Of a stretch of DNA of 64,000 nucleotides, positions 17,998 through 26,296 are shown piece by piece. Under the pieces are notes generated by a model, which saw nothing but the letters and a program-made list of their open reading frames with translations, searched no databases and was not told the DNA's origin. This stretch comes from Planctomycetota bacterium (GTDB lineage: Bacteria > Planctomycetota > UBA1135 > GCA-002686595). The stretch lies in the NCBI GenBank assembly GCA_012959525.1, contig DUDB01000046.1:1-64000 (forward strand), written 5' to 3'. Within the stretch, counting starts at the first letter, position 1, and each line of letters opens with the position of its first letter. The position numbers and the translations under genes were made by a program.

Positions 17998-18268
17998 TTG
18001 CTCGGGGGGGCTCTTCCACCCGGAGGGGTGAATTCAGGCCTCTCCTGGGCGTCTCGTGCCGCCCCGCATGGGCCAGATTCAGGTGTCGGGCCACGCGGCG
18101 GGTGCCTTGGCAACTTGACTCTTGGGCCCGGCGTTGAATTTCTTGGGACGATTGCAGGAAGTGGGGGAAATGTTGGGCTGGGGCCCTTGCTTCCGACACA
18201 TGGAGCGGGAAAACTCTTCGCTCTCAGTCTGTCCCCACCCCCAAGAGTCCGACCCGGACCCCCCAGCA

Positions 18269-19117
18269 ATGCGTACGCCGTCCCTAGGTAGAGCCCTGAT
18301 TCTGTCCAGTTTTCTCCTGACGGCCTGCGGCGGAGGAGGCGACACCCCCGCCCCGCCTCCCGGTGGCGGCCCGGGTGCTGGTCCTGGTGCTGGTCCTGGA
18401 ACCCAGGCACCCGCCAACGGTGGCTCCGGTGGCGCTGGCCAGGACACAGCCCCCGAGGCATGGAGTGACGGCGCGGGCACCGCGACCGTGAGTGGTAGCG
18501 CGACCTTCAATGGCGACGCCCCCACGCCCGTTCAGATTGCGATGGACAGCGACCCCAAGTGCGTTGAGATGAACAGCGACGGCGCAACCGATGCCAGCGT
18601 GCTGGTGGGCGCCAACGGCGGTTTGCAGAACGTCTTCGTGTACGTTTCCAAGGGAACGGACGCTTGGACGTTCACGGCCCCTGAGGAACCCGTCGTCCTC
18701 GATCAGAAGGGTTGTAATTACACCCCGCGGGTCGTGGGCATGATGACCGGTCAGGCCCTGCGTGTGCAGAACAGTGATCCCACGGTTCACAACGTGCACA
18801 CCTACCCGAAAAAGAACCGCTCTTCCAACGTCAGCCAGCCGGCGGGCTCCAAGCCTCTCGATATCGAGATGAAGCGGGGTGAGGTCCTCGTCGCCGTGAA
18901 GTGCGACATGCACGCCTGGATGCAGGCCCGCGTGGGCATCGTGGATCACCCCTTCTTCGCGGTGACTGCCGCGGACGGGTCGTTCACCCTGCCCAAGCTC
19001 GCCGCAGGTGAGTACACCATCTCCGCCGAACACGAAGTCTTTGGAAAGGCGAGCAAGCAGACGATCACCATCGGTGACGGTGAAGCTCAGTCCATCTCCT
19101 TCGAATTCAGCAAGTAG
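18269..19117 (+). CDS. cupredoxin-like lipoprotein at the head of the cytochrome oxidase operon
   Basis: The ATG at 18269 gives 282 residues starting with a signal and lipobox Leu-Leu-Thr-Ala-Cys (Cys20). A Gly/Pro-rich linker follows, encoded partly by a perfect 12-base tandem repeat (18374-18397). The frame opens further upstream, but that adds a non-signal leader. The core resembles blue-copper folds: a 'VHNVHTY' strand supplies a His, and 'KCDMHAWM' supplies Cys, His and Met in the spacing of a type 1 copper site. The last ~50 residues look like a small carboxypeptidase-regulatory beta domain ('LPKLAAGEYTI'). It could carry electrons to the oxidase or hold copper for its assembly. It is followed 82 bases later by the dihaem cytochrome. 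Confidence 0.8.
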   Translation: MRTPSLGRALILSSFLLTACGGGGDTPAPPPGGGPGAGPGAGPGTQAPANGGSGGAGQDTAPEAWSDGAGTATVSGSATFNGDAPTPVQIAMDSDPKCVEMNSDGATDASVLVGANGGLQNVFVYVSKGTDAWTFTAPEEPVVLDQKGCNYTPRVVGMMTGQALRVQNSDPTVHNVHTYPKKNRSSNVSQPAGSKPLDIEMKRGEVLVAVKCDMHAWMQARVGIVDHPFFAVTAADGSFTLPKLAAGEYTISAEHEVFGKASKQTITIGDGEAQSISFEFSK

Positions 19118-19199
19118 CGCGTCCCGACGGACGCACCCTGCACCCCCCCCCTCTAGCAACGTCTCGACAGAAGTCTCAGCCCGAGTCAAAAAGGTGATT

Positions 19200-20312
19200 A
19201 TGAGAGGCATTTCCTGGCAAGGTCTAGCCGTGGCGTTCGGAGCCCTGGGGCTCTTGACTTCGCTGCAAACGAGTGACGACGACAATCCCCACGCCCGAGC
19301 TCCCCGCGGTGTTTCCCTGGTCGTAACCGAGGGGGCCTACCTGCGCGCGCCTGGCGCGGATTGGTTCGCCGAGCGGGCCAAGGCTGAACCCGGCCGCTTT
19401 ACCCACGACGCCACCCTCGCAGGTGGAATCGGGGGTTGGGTGGACGCCAAGGGCGAGTACTGGTTCGTGGAGATGGAGGAGGGCGAGTGGGTCTACAACC
19501 AGTGGGCCTCTCCGGAGAGGCTCACCGCCGGGCGCCGGGACTTCGTTCAATTCTGCTCCAGTTGCCACGGGTTGGAAGGGGATGGCTACGGCCGCTCCGC
19601 GCAGCATCTGCGTCCGACTCCGCGCAGCTTCCAGCAGAACAAGTTCAAGTTCACCAAGGTGATTGCGGACCTGCCCAGCGACGAGGCTCTGTTGGCCGTC
19701 ATCAGGAGGGGGCTGGCGGGAACGCCCATGTTGCCCTGGGACCTGTCCGACGTGCAGCTGCTCGACATCATCCAGTACATCAAGTCCCTCTCCCCCGAGG
19801 AGTCGGGTTGGCGCGACGTGTACTCCCAGGTGGGCGATGCGATTGAGGTCACCGAGGATCCGTGGGTGGACATCAAGGAGCGCGCCATCGTGCGCGGTCG
19901 CGAGGTCTATCACGGTGCGGCCAGCTGTCATCTGTGCCACCCGGGCTACGTGACCAACGAAGAGTTACGCGTCATCCGCAAGGATCCCGAAGGCACGACC
20001 TACCGCGAGAACCTGACCTACCCGGCTCTGAAGGATTCAGAATACGAGGTCCTGGGACGCGCCACCAAGGTCATGCCTCCCGACTTCACCTGGCACCAGC
20101 TGCGGGCCGGAATAACCACCGCTGATCTTTTCCAGACCATCGCGTCGGGGATCAAGGGCACGGCCATGCCGCAGTGGAAGGGGGCGCTCCCCGACGAGGA
20201 TCTGTGGGCCCTGGCCCACTACGTCGAGGACCTGATCGTGTCGTACAAGGACCAACGCCCCGAGAGGAGCGCCTTCATGGGAGGCCTCAGGACCAGTGGG
20301 GACAACCGATGA
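19200..20312 (+). CDS. dihaem cytochrome c of the oxidase operon
   Basis: Starting at the ATG at 19200, preceded by AAGGTG at good spacing, the protein has 370 residues. The longer open frame overlaps the lipoprotein gene. A single N-terminal hydrophobic segment (about 4-22) could be a signal or anchor. Two class-I haem modules follow. The first has CSSCH at residues 119-123 with 'GTPMLPW' (Met ligand about 177). The second has CHLCH at 243-247 with a later 'GTAMPQW' Met. Each ends with a helix typical of small cytochromes c ('IIQYIKSL', 'LAHYVEDL'). It probably passes electrons to the CuA site of the subunit II encoded next. Its TGA overlaps the ATG of coxB (ATGA), so the two are translationally coupled. 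Confidence 0.9.
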   Translation: MRGISWQGLAVAFGALGLLTSLQTSDDDNPHARAPRGVSLVVTEGAYLRAPGADWFAERAKAEPGRFTHDATLAGGIGGWVDAKGEYWFVEMEEGEWVYNQWASPERLTAGRRDFVQFCSSCHGLEGDGYGRSAQHLRPTPRSFQQNKFKFTKVIADLPSDEALLAVIRRGLAGTPMLPWDLSDVQLLDIIQYIKSLSPEESGWRDVYSQVGDAIEVTEDPWVDIKERAIVRGREVYHGAASCHLCHPGYVTNEELRVIRKDPEGTTYRENLTYPALKDSEYEVLGRATKVMPPDFTWHQLRAGITTADLFQTIASGIKGTAMPQWKGALPDEDLWALAHYVEDLIVSYKDQRPERSAFMGGLRTSGDNR

Positions 20313-21160
20313 GCATGCTGAAGACTCTCCTTCCCTCGTTCGCGCTCCTACGCAGTCGCTGGCTCGGGTGCCCCCTGGCACTGATGCTGACGTCCACGTG
20401 GGCTCTGGCCCAGGACAAGCGCTGGGGGCCGGGCGAGCCCGCCTCGGACTACGGCGACCGCTTCTACGACCTGTTCTGGCTGATCACCATCCTGGTCTCG
20501 GTGGCCTTTGCCCTGGTCGTCGTGCTGCTGGTCATTCCGGTCCTGCGCGACAGGGCGCGACCGGGCCACCGCGCCTCCTTCGACCATGGCAAGAGCCTGC
20601 ACGACAAGCGCTTGACCGCCATCATTTCAATCGTCACCTTCATCGTGCTCGACGCTTGGGTGCTTGTGATCGCCATGAAGGACCTGCGCGAGGCCTATTG
20701 GGCCATCCCCGACGCCAAGGACCCCCAGACCTACCGGGTGGAAGTGCTGGCCCAGCAGTGGGCCTGGAACTTCCGCGCCACCGGCGTGGATGGGGAGTTC
20801 GGGACGGCGGATGACATCCTCACCATCAACGAGTTGGTGGTGCCCCTGAATCGACCTGTCAGTTTCAACATGACTTCCAAGGACGTGATCCACGCGCTCT
20901 TCCTGCCCGAGATGCGCCTGAAGAGGGACGTCAACCCGGGCGCGATCAACGAGGCCTGGTTCAAGCCCATCAAAGAGGGCGACTTCACCATCCTGTGCGC
21001 CGAGTTGTGCGGTTTTGCCCACTACCAGATGTACGGCAAGCTCGTAGTTCTCGAGCAGGGACAGTTCAACGAGTGGGAGGCGGAGGCCAGTCGGTTGGCC
21101 AGCACGGCTTTCGACGCAGACGACACCGAGGCCCACTGGGCCTGGGACTGGCAAGAGTAA
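20309..21160 (+). CDS. coxB: cytochrome c oxidase subunit II
   Basis: The ATG at 20309 overlaps the previous stop and gives 283 residues. A signal sequence (about 10-32, ending Ala-Leu-Ala-Gln) is followed by two transmembrane helices (about 50-74 and 95-115) and then the periplasmic cupredoxin domain. The CuA site is intact: 'CAELCGFAH' with both bridging Cys, the His and a following Met ('YQM'). 'WAWNFRATG' and 'DVIHALFLPEMRLKRDVNPG' are the other expected landmarks. No cytochrome c domain is fused, consistent with the separate dihaem cytochrome just upstream. It delivers electrons to haem a in subunit I, encoded 6 bases downstream. Confidence 0.96.
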   Translation: MSMLKTLLPSFALLRSRWLGCPLALMLTSTWALAQDKRWGPGEPASDYGDRFYDLFWLITILVSVAFALVVVLLVIPVLRDRARPGHRASFDHGKSLHDKRLTAIISIVTFIVLDAWVLVIAMKDLREAYWAIPDAKDPQTYRVEVLAQQWAWNFRATGVDGEFGTADDILTINELVVPLNRPVSFNMTSKDVIHALFLPEMRLKRDVNPGAINEAWFKPIKEGDFTILCAELCGFAHYQMYGKLVVLEQGQFNEWEAEASRLASTAFDADDTEAHWAWDWQE

Positions 21161-21166
21161 TCCAAC

Positions 21167-22891
21167 ATGAGTTCTGATCACATCCACCCGGAGCCCACCA
21201 CCTTCCTCCGGAAGCACGTCTTCTCCACCGACCACAAGGTCATCGCCAAGCAGTTCCTCTGGTTTGGCCTGATCTGGCTGGGCATCGGCGGAATCATGGC
21301 CATGATGCTGCGCTGGCAGCTGGCCAACCCGGGCGTCCCCGTCCCGCTGCTGGGGGGCCTGCTCTTCCCGCGCACCGGCGGTGTCATCGACCCGGCGTCG
21401 TACAACACGCTGTTCACGATGCACGGCACGATCATGATTTTCCTGGGGCTGACCCCGGCCATGATCGGCGCCCTGGGAAACTGGTGCATCCCGCTCATGA
21501 TCGGCGCCCGGGACATGATCTTCCCGACCCTGAACATGCTGTCCTTCTGGGCCATGTTCGCCGGTGGCGCGGTCGGGTTCTACTCGCTCTTCGTGCCCCT
21601 GGGGGCCACGGAAGCCGGCTGGACGGGCTATCCGACCCTGTCGACGACGGTGGGCGGCGTGGGGCAGGGCGAGACCCTGTGGGCCATCGCCGTCTTCCTG
21701 ATCGGCGCCAGCTCGATCATGGGGGGCATCAACTACATCACCACGGTCATCCGCCTGCGTGCCCCGGGCATGAGTTGGATGCGCTTGCCCCTGACCGTCT
21801 GGGGCCTGTTCCTGACCTCGATCCTGAACGTGCTCTTCGTTCCCGTCATCGGCTCGGCCATGATCCTCCTGGTCCTCGACCGGGTCTTCGGAACGTCCTT
21901 CTACGTGCCCGCCTCGATCATGAGCGGCGGCACCGGTGGGGACCCGATCCTCTACCAGCACCTGTTCTGGATCTTTGGCCACCCCGAGGTCTACATCCTG
22001 ATCCTCCCCGCCTGGGGTGTGGTCTGCGACCTGCTCTCATTCTTCGCGCGCAAGCCGGCCTTCGGGTACCGCACCTCGGTGGGGTCCATGGTGGTGATCA
22101 CGGTGCTTTCGGCGGTCGTCTATGGGCACCACATGTTCACCACGGGGTTGAGCGCCATGCTCGGCGAGAGCTTCATGCTGCTCACCATGATCATCTCGGT
22201 GCCAGCAGAGGTCTTGTTCTTCAACTGGCTGCACACCCTGTGGAAGGGCAGCCTGCGCCTCACGACGCCCATGCTGTTTGCCATGTCCGTGATCTTCGTC
22301 TTCGGCCTGGGTGGCCTGACGGGCATCTATCTGGCCACGATCGGCACGGACATCTTCCTGCACGACACCTACTTCGTCGTGGGACACTTCCACCTGACCA
22401 TGGCCGCCTCGGCCCTCTTCGGGACCTTCGGCGCGGTCTATTTCTGGTTCCCCAAGATGTTCGGCCGCATGATGAGCGAGAAGCTTGGCAAGTGGCACTT
22501 CTGGCTGTCCTTCGTGCCTCTGGTCATCGTCTTTTGCATCATGTTCATCAGTGGCTACGCGGGCATGCCCCGGCGCTACTACGACCACACGAGCGTGGAG
22601 TATCTGCGGCCGCTGCAGCACCTGAACGTAGCCACCTCGGTGGCGGCCTTCCTGCTCGGTGCCGCCCAGTTGATCTTTGTGTTCAACTTCATCAAGAGCC
22701 GTTGGTGGGGCAAACCCGCCCCCCAGAACCCTTGGGACGTGGGGACCTTGGACTGGACCATCGAGACGCCGGTGCCGCACTACAACTTCAAGACCATCCC
22801 CGTGGTGCAGTGCGGTCCGCACGAATTCAGCAACCCTGTACTGGGCCCCGACACGGACTGGATCTATCAGACCGAGAAACTGCCCGACTAG
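21167..22891 (+). CDS. coxA: cytochrome c oxidase subunit I
   Basis: This 574-residue protein of about 12 transmembrane helices carries the haem-copper active site. Recognised landmarks are 'STDHKVIAKQF' at the N-terminus and 'TMHGTIMIF' (haem a His). 'GHPEVYILILPAWG' holds the CuB His and the cross-linked Tyr, 'GHHMFTTG' holds the CuB His pair, and 'HDTYFVVGHFH' holds the haem a3 and haem a His. The HPEVY sequence with Tyr at this position marks an A-type oxygen reductase. It accepts electrons from subunit II, reduces oxygen to water and pumps protons. It is followed 26 bases later by a subunit III gene. All metal ligands appear intact. Confidence 0.98.
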   Translation: MSSDHIHPEPTTFLRKHVFSTDHKVIAKQFLWFGLIWLGIGGIMAMMLRWQLANPGVPVPLLGGLLFPRTGGVIDPASYNTLFTMHGTIMIFLGLTPAMIGALGNWCIPLMIGARDMIFPTLNMLSFWAMFAGGAVGFYSLFVPLGATEAGWTGYPTLSTTVGGVGQGETLWAIAVFLIGASSIMGGINYITTVIRLRAPGMSWMRLPLTVWGLFLTSILNVLFVPVIGSAMILLVLDRVFGTSFYVPASIMSGGTGGDPILYQHLFWIFGHPEVYILILPAWGVVCDLLSFFARKPAFGYRTSVGSMVVITVLSAVVYGHHMFTTGLSAMLGESFMLLTMIISVPAEVLFFNWLHTLWKGSLRLTTPMLFAMSVIFVFGLGGLTGIYLATIGTDIFLHDTYFVVGHFHLTMAASALFGTFGAVYFWFPKMFGRMMSEKLGKWHFWLSFVPLVIVFCIMFISGYAGMPRRYYDHTSVEYLRPLQHLNVATSVAAFLLGAAQLIFVFNFIKSRWWGKPAPQNPWDVGTLDWTIETPVPHYNFKTIPVVQCGPHEFSNPVLGPDTDWIYQTEKLPD

Positions 22892-22917
22892 GTGCCACCC
22901 GGCGCCGAAGGGCATAA

Positions 22918-23562
22918 ATGACCATGAACACGACAGGCACCATCGAACTCCACGGGGACGCGCCCGTGGACCATGCTCCCCGGGAGACGGGGCGCGACAG
23001 GGTCAATGCGACCCTGGGGATGATCCTGTTCATCGGTTCCTGGACCATGGCCTTCGGTACGCTGCTTCTCTCCTTCCTGGTCCTGCGTGACAAGATCGCC
23101 GTCTGGCCTCCGGCCGGAATCGCCCTGCCCTCGGCGCCCATCGCGGGGTTCGCCACGCTCGTGTTGGCCGCCAGCAGTGTGTTCGTGGAGCGTGCCTCCC
23201 GCAGTCTGGCGCTGGCCCCCGCTGTGGGTGCGGATCGGAGAGCCTCCTTCAGCTCCCTGTGGATCACGGGCATGCTCCTTGGTCTGGGTTTCGCCCTGCT
23301 TCAGGCCTGGCTCTGGTACGACCTGATTCTCGCCGGTCGCACCCAGACCTCGGGCCTCTATGAGTCCCTGTTCTTTGGCCTGACCTGGGTGCACGCTGCC
23401 CACGTTCTGGTCGGCCTGTCTCTCCTGGGCTGGGCGCTGGTCGGCTCCAAGCGCGGGCGCTACGGGCCAGCGCGCCGCTCGTTTATTTCAAACGCAGCCT
23501 TGTTCTGGCACTTCGTCGGAATCGTCTGGCTGTTCCTGTTTTTGGGTTTCTTTGTCTTCTAG
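22918..23562 (+). CDS. cytochrome c oxidase subunit III-like protein (first copy)
   Basis: The product has 214 residues and five predicted membrane helices, after a short polar N-terminus that contains two Met (22918 and 22924 are both possible starts). The pattern 'LGMILFIGSWTMAFG', an Arg/Asp pair after helix 1, 'TWVHAAHVLVG' and 'FWHFVGIVWLFLF' fits subunit III (COG1845). This family supports proton pumping and stability of subunit I. A second subunit III-like gene follows 12 bases later. The pair is as long as two half-size proteins, as in several bacterial operons where subunit III is duplicated. The AGAGGA element at its very end serves the next gene. Confidence 0.88.
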   Translation: MTMNTTGTIELHGDAPVDHAPRETGRDRVNATLGMILFIGSWTMAFGTLLLSFLVLRDKIAVWPPAGIALPSAPIAGFATLVLAASSVFVERASRSLALAPAVGADRRASFSSLWITGMLLGLGFALLQAWLWYDLILAGRTQTSGLYESLFFGLTWVHAAHVLVGLSLLGWALVGSKRGRYGPARRSFISNAALFWHFVGIVWLFLFLGFFVF

Positions 23563-23574
23563 AGGACTACCTTG

Positions 23575-24228
23575 ATGGATTCTGGACACGTTGCCGTGGC
23601 GGACCACGCCGCCCCGCAGACCTCGGTTCCCGAGGACCCCCATTTTGGCAACGCCACTGGTGGCAAGGTCGGGATGTGGATCTTCATCGCTCAGGACGGG
23701 ATGTCCTTCGGCGGACTGCTCTTTGCCTATGGCATCCTGCGCGGCTCCGCCACCGAGTGGCCCGTGCCCGCGGAGATCCTCGGCATCTCGCTCACCGCGA
23801 TAGCGACCTTCATCCTGATCTGCTCATCGCTCTCCATGGTGTTTGCCGTGGCGGCCGCCGAGGAGCGCAATCAGGCGAGCCTTGTGCGCTGGCTGATGGT
23901 GACCATTTTCGGTGGACTGTGCTTCCTGGGCATACAGGTCTGGGAGTACACGCACCTGGTGCATGCTGGCATCGGGTTTGCGGACTGCACCTGGGAGGGG
24001 GAGGCGGTGAACTCCCTGTTCGGATCCACCTTCTACTCGGTCACGGGCTTCCACGGGATGCACGTGACGGCAGGCGTGATCTACCTCTGTTGCATCCTGC
24101 GCGGTGCCATGAAGGGCAAGTACACCCAGGGCGGGACCAGTGCCAGCCCCGTGGAATTGGTCGGGCTGTTCTGGCACTTCGTGGACCTGGTCTGGATCCT
24201 GGTCTTCACCTTCATCTATCTCCTCTAA
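23575..24228 (+). CDS. coxC: cytochrome c oxidase subunit III (second copy)
   Basis: The ATG at 23575 is preferred over the in-frame TTG at 23572 because AGAGGA (23561-23566) is then 8 bases away. The 217-residue product has five hydrophobic helices. It has the family marks 'GKVGMWIFIAQDGMSFGGLL' at helix 1, 'TFYSVTGFHGMHVTAG' (the conserved GxHxxHV helix) and 'FWHFVDLVWILVF'. The Glu in 'QVWEY' matches the family's conserved acidic residue. This copy is closer to classical subunit III than the preceding one; they may have diverged after a tandem duplication. It is co-transcribed with coxA and coxD. Confidence 0.93.
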   Translation: MDSGHVAVADHAAPQTSVPEDPHFGNATGGKVGMWIFIAQDGMSFGGLLFAYGILRGSATEWPVPAEILGISLTAIATFILICSSLSMVFAVAAAEERNQASLVRWLMVTIFGGLCFLGIQVWEYTHLVHAGIGFADCTWEGEAVNSLFGSTFYSVTGFHGMHVTAGVIYLCCILRGAMKGKYTQGGTSASPVELVGLFWHFVDLVWILVFTFIYLL

Positions 24229-24253
24229 GACGCTCTTCCTCGAGTACCGAACG

Positions 24254-24598
24254 ATGACTGACCAAACGACGACGACCGACGAGAGCGCTCCCGAGGCGGG
24301 GCACGGCGGGCATGCAGAGGGCGAGCAGAGCATGCGCGGCCTGTACATCACGATCTTCCTGACCCTGGGAATCCTGACCGTCTTCGAGGTCTACATCCCC
24401 TCGGTGTACTCCGCCGCCTGGAGCGGCACGACCAAGATGCTTCTGTTGTGCTTCCTGGCTTTCTCCAAGGCCGCTCTGGTGGCCACCTACTTCATGCACC
24501 TGAAGTGGGAGAAGCCCTGGCTGCGCTGGATCGCGCTGATGCCCGTCTACATGGGCTTTGCCGTCATCCTAATCATGCTGGAGACCCTGTATCGCTGA
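24254..24598 (+). CDS. coxD: cytochrome c oxidase subunit IV-type protein (prokaryotic)
   Basis: The 114-residue product has a His/Glu-rich cytoplasmic N-terminus (about 35 residues, with 'GHGGHAEGEQ') and three membrane helices. 'ALVATYFMHLKWEKPWLR' is the hallmark of prokaryotic subunit IV / CtaF-like proteins (COX4_pro). The start at 24254 is chosen because frames upstream overlap coxC and have no hydrophobic content. Its TGA overlaps the ATG of the next gene (TGATG), so they are coupled. The subunit stabilises the oxidase and is not catalytic. The histidines near the start could bind metal, but that is speculation. Confidence 0.9.
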   Translation: MTDQTTTTDESAPEAGHGGHAEGEQSMRGLYITIFLTLGILTVFEVYIPSVYSAAWSGTTKMLLLCFLAFSKAALVATYFMHLKWEKPWLRWIALMPVYMGFAVILIMLETLYR

Positions 24599-24876
24599 TG
24601 GCTCGCCCGGCAACAGTTCTTCGGTCTCGGGGCTCCTCGCAGGGCTCCTCATTGCTCCGGTCGAGTGTGCGCTCCGGCCTCGCGCTTGGCCTGTTGGTCT
24701 GCTTGAGTTCACCCGCGGCGGCCTGTCCCACCTGCTCCTTGGGCCAGGCCCTCTCCACCCTGGTCTACGTGGCGGCCTTCATGGCCATCCCGTACGTGAT
24801 CGTCACCGGTGTATGCATGTGGATGCGCAGGGTGGTGAGAACCGAGGAAGACGGCGACTCTTCGCCGCCTCTCTAG
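24598..24876 (+). CDS. small exported CPTC-motif membrane protein
   Basis: This 92-residue protein starts on an ATG overlapping the coxD stop by one base. The N-terminus is Arg/Ser-rich, then a signal-like hydrophobic core ends in Ser-Pro-Ala-Ala-Ala, directly followed by Cys43-Pro-Thr-Cys46. A second hydrophobic helix (about 50-72) and a charged tail follow. If the signal is cut, the Cys pair would sit at the mature N-terminus on the periplasmic side, held by the single helix. CxxC pairs in such places bind copper or exchange disulfides. I do not know the family. The position between coxD and a SCO-like gene points to oxidase assembly. Confidence 0.75.
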   Translation: MARPATVLRSRGSSQGSSLLRSSVRSGLALGLLVCLSSPAAACPTCSLGQALSTLVYVAAFMAIPYVIVTGVCMWMRRVVRTEEDGDSSPPL

Positions 24877-24892
24877 GCCGGGAGGCGTAGCT

Positions 24893-25531
24893 GTGGACCA
24901 AGGGGATGTCACCAACCTGGATTTGCCCGAGCGGCCGCTGGCTCTGTTGGGTCGACCCTGGTTCTGGTGCCTGTTCATAGGAGGACTGTGGGGTCTGCCG
25001 CTGTTGGTCGCTCTGTCCAAAAAGTTCCCCGATCCGGTGCCCGGCCATGAGAGCCCGGCCGTGGCTGGCTCGTTTGTCGATGAATTCGGGCACGCCGTGA
25101 CTTTCGCCGGCTTGCAAGGCCATCTGGTCATCGTGGCGGAGCTGCCCATGGCCGAAGAGCAGTCGCGCGAAGGGGCCTTCCAGGACTTGAGGGTTCTGCG
25201 CAAGCGAGTGCGCGGTCTGCAGCCGGTCATGACCTTCGCCGTGCTCGTGCGGGTGGAGGACACCGAGACTCTGAGCCTGTATCTGGACGAGAAGCGCGCC
25301 CGCAGACCTTCCAACGTGTACCTAATCGATGCGGACGGGACCGGCTTTGGAGACATGGTCGAGCGGGGAGGGGATCCCGAGGCCCGCTTCTTTCTGTTGG
25401 ATCGTCACGGGCGCATGCGCGGGGCCTACAGAACGGATACCCCGGGTATGGACAACTTGGCCGTCGACGCGGGGCAGCTGGCCAATTGGTTAGGCTCGGA
25501 TCCCCCGCCCGGTGAGCCGGTCCATCGCTGA
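24893..25531 (+). CDS. SCO1/SenC-like membrane-anchored protein lacking the copper cysteines
   Basis: The GTG start (24893) follows the CPTC gene by 16 bases. The product has 212 residues: an N-terminal cytoplasmic stretch, one membrane helix (about 27-45), and a thioredoxin-like domain (about 60-200). The layout and operon position are those of SCO proteins that load copper into CuA. But where SCO proteins have CxxxC after the first core strand, this one has 'AELPMAEEQ', and no Cys occurs in the soluble domain. A late 'RFFLLDRHGRMRG' matches the strand before the SCO His loop. It may be an assembly factor with a non-copper role or depend on the CPTC protein. The SCO assignment is by fold and context, moderate confidence. 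Confidence 0.6.
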   Translation: MDQGDVTNLDLPERPLALLGRPWFWCLFIGGLWGLPLLVALSKKFPDPVPGHESPAVAGSFVDEFGHAVTFAGLQGHLVIVAELPMAEEQSREGAFQDLRVLRKRVRGLQPVMTFAVLVRVEDTETLSLYLDEKRARRPSNVYLIDADGTGFGDMVERGGDPEARFFLLDRHGRMRGAYRTDTPGMDNLAVDAGQLANWLGSDPPPGEPVHR

Positions 25532-25551
25532 GTTCCCGGGGAGCCCAGCTC

Positions 25552-26214
25552 CTACCAGGTATCCGTCACGTTGGTGGCTACCAGTTGATACACGCTGGCA
25601 ACCATGGCATCCGCAGGCCGATCAAGGCCCACTCTCAGCTTCCCGATGACGCGGATCGGCCGGTAGGCATAGAAGCCCGCCGACTCACCAATGGGGGTGA
25701 TCACGTCGATCCACTCGTCCGGCCGCGGCATGCCGCCGAAGCAGCACTGGGCGAAGTCGCGCACCAGCATAAAGCTCGTGATCCGATCCTCTCCCTGGAC
25801 CCAGTCTAGTGGGATCATGTAGCCCACGATGGCGACCCGCTTGCCGTTCAGCGCCTGGGCGCTTTCAGGGAATTCGAAGTCCGTCTTCGGTTTCTGCCCA
25901 TCCTCCCCGACGGGGTTGAAGATCAGGTCGAGCAGTCCGTCCACGTCGGCGTCGAGCAGGGACAGGCTCTGGAAGGAGATGGCCTGCACCCCATCGGGTA
26001 ACCCCTTCTCCGTGGCAGCATGTGCCTCGGGTTCGGAGGTCGGGATCTCGGGGAGGTTGGGGGGAAGCGCCGCGAGTCCACCATCAAGGGCTGCACCTCG
26101 CCTCAGGGTTTCGGTCGCGGCCGGCGGTCCTTGCTCCGTTGTTTCGGGCGCATCCGTGCAGCCTCCCATCATGAGCCCGGCCAGGAGTGCCACGTGTGTG
26201 CGCATTCTTCCCAT
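25552..26214 (-). CDS. DUF3299 lipoprotein
   Basis: With the ATG at 26214 the product has 220 residues. A second ATG at 26205 is equally possible. The lipobox is Met-Met-Gly-Gly-Cys (Cys19). After an Ala/Pro-rich linker, residues about 115-215 carry the DUF3299 pattern: 'LNGKRVAIVGYMIPL', 'FMLVRDFAQCCFGG', 'VYQLVA'. The 'QCCFG' cysteine pair is a regular feature of the family. DUF3299 proteins are exported and often sit near metal or oxidase genes; their activity is not known. It is convergent with the oxidase operon (20 bases between stops). It lies 37 bases downstream of the bL28 gene start side and reads in the same direction as rpmB. Confidence 0.8.
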   Translation of the reverse strand: MGRMRTHVALLAGLMMGGCTDAPETTEQGPPAATETLRRGAALDGGLAALPPNLPEIPTSEPEAHAATEKGLPDGVQAISFQSLSLLDADVDGLLDLIFNPVGEDGQKPKTDFEFPESAQALNGKRVAIVGYMIPLDWVQGEDRITSFMLVRDFAQCCFGGMPRPDEWIDVITPIGESAGFYAYRPIRVIGKLRVGLDRPADAMVASVYQLVATNVTDTW

Positions 26215-26296
26215 GTCCACAAACTCTACGGCGAGCACAACTCCTGCGCGAACTTCCAAATGCAGATTGTCCGACTCACCCTCGCCGAGGGCTTGG

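Noticed and set aside
18374-18397. 12-base perfect tandem repeat in the cupredoxin lipoprotein gene
   Set aside because: It merely encodes the Gly-Ala-Gly-Pro linker and is explained by the protein.
20627-21982. Long open frame (451 codons) on the minus strand across coxB and coxA
   Set aside because: It is antisense to two certain genes and its product is a His/Gly/Arg/Gln-rich artefact of high-GC codon bias.
21484-22917. Long open plus-strand frame (477 codons) inside coxA
   Set aside because: Runs in another frame of coxA; composition (Arg/His/Gly/Pro-rich) is that of a shadow.
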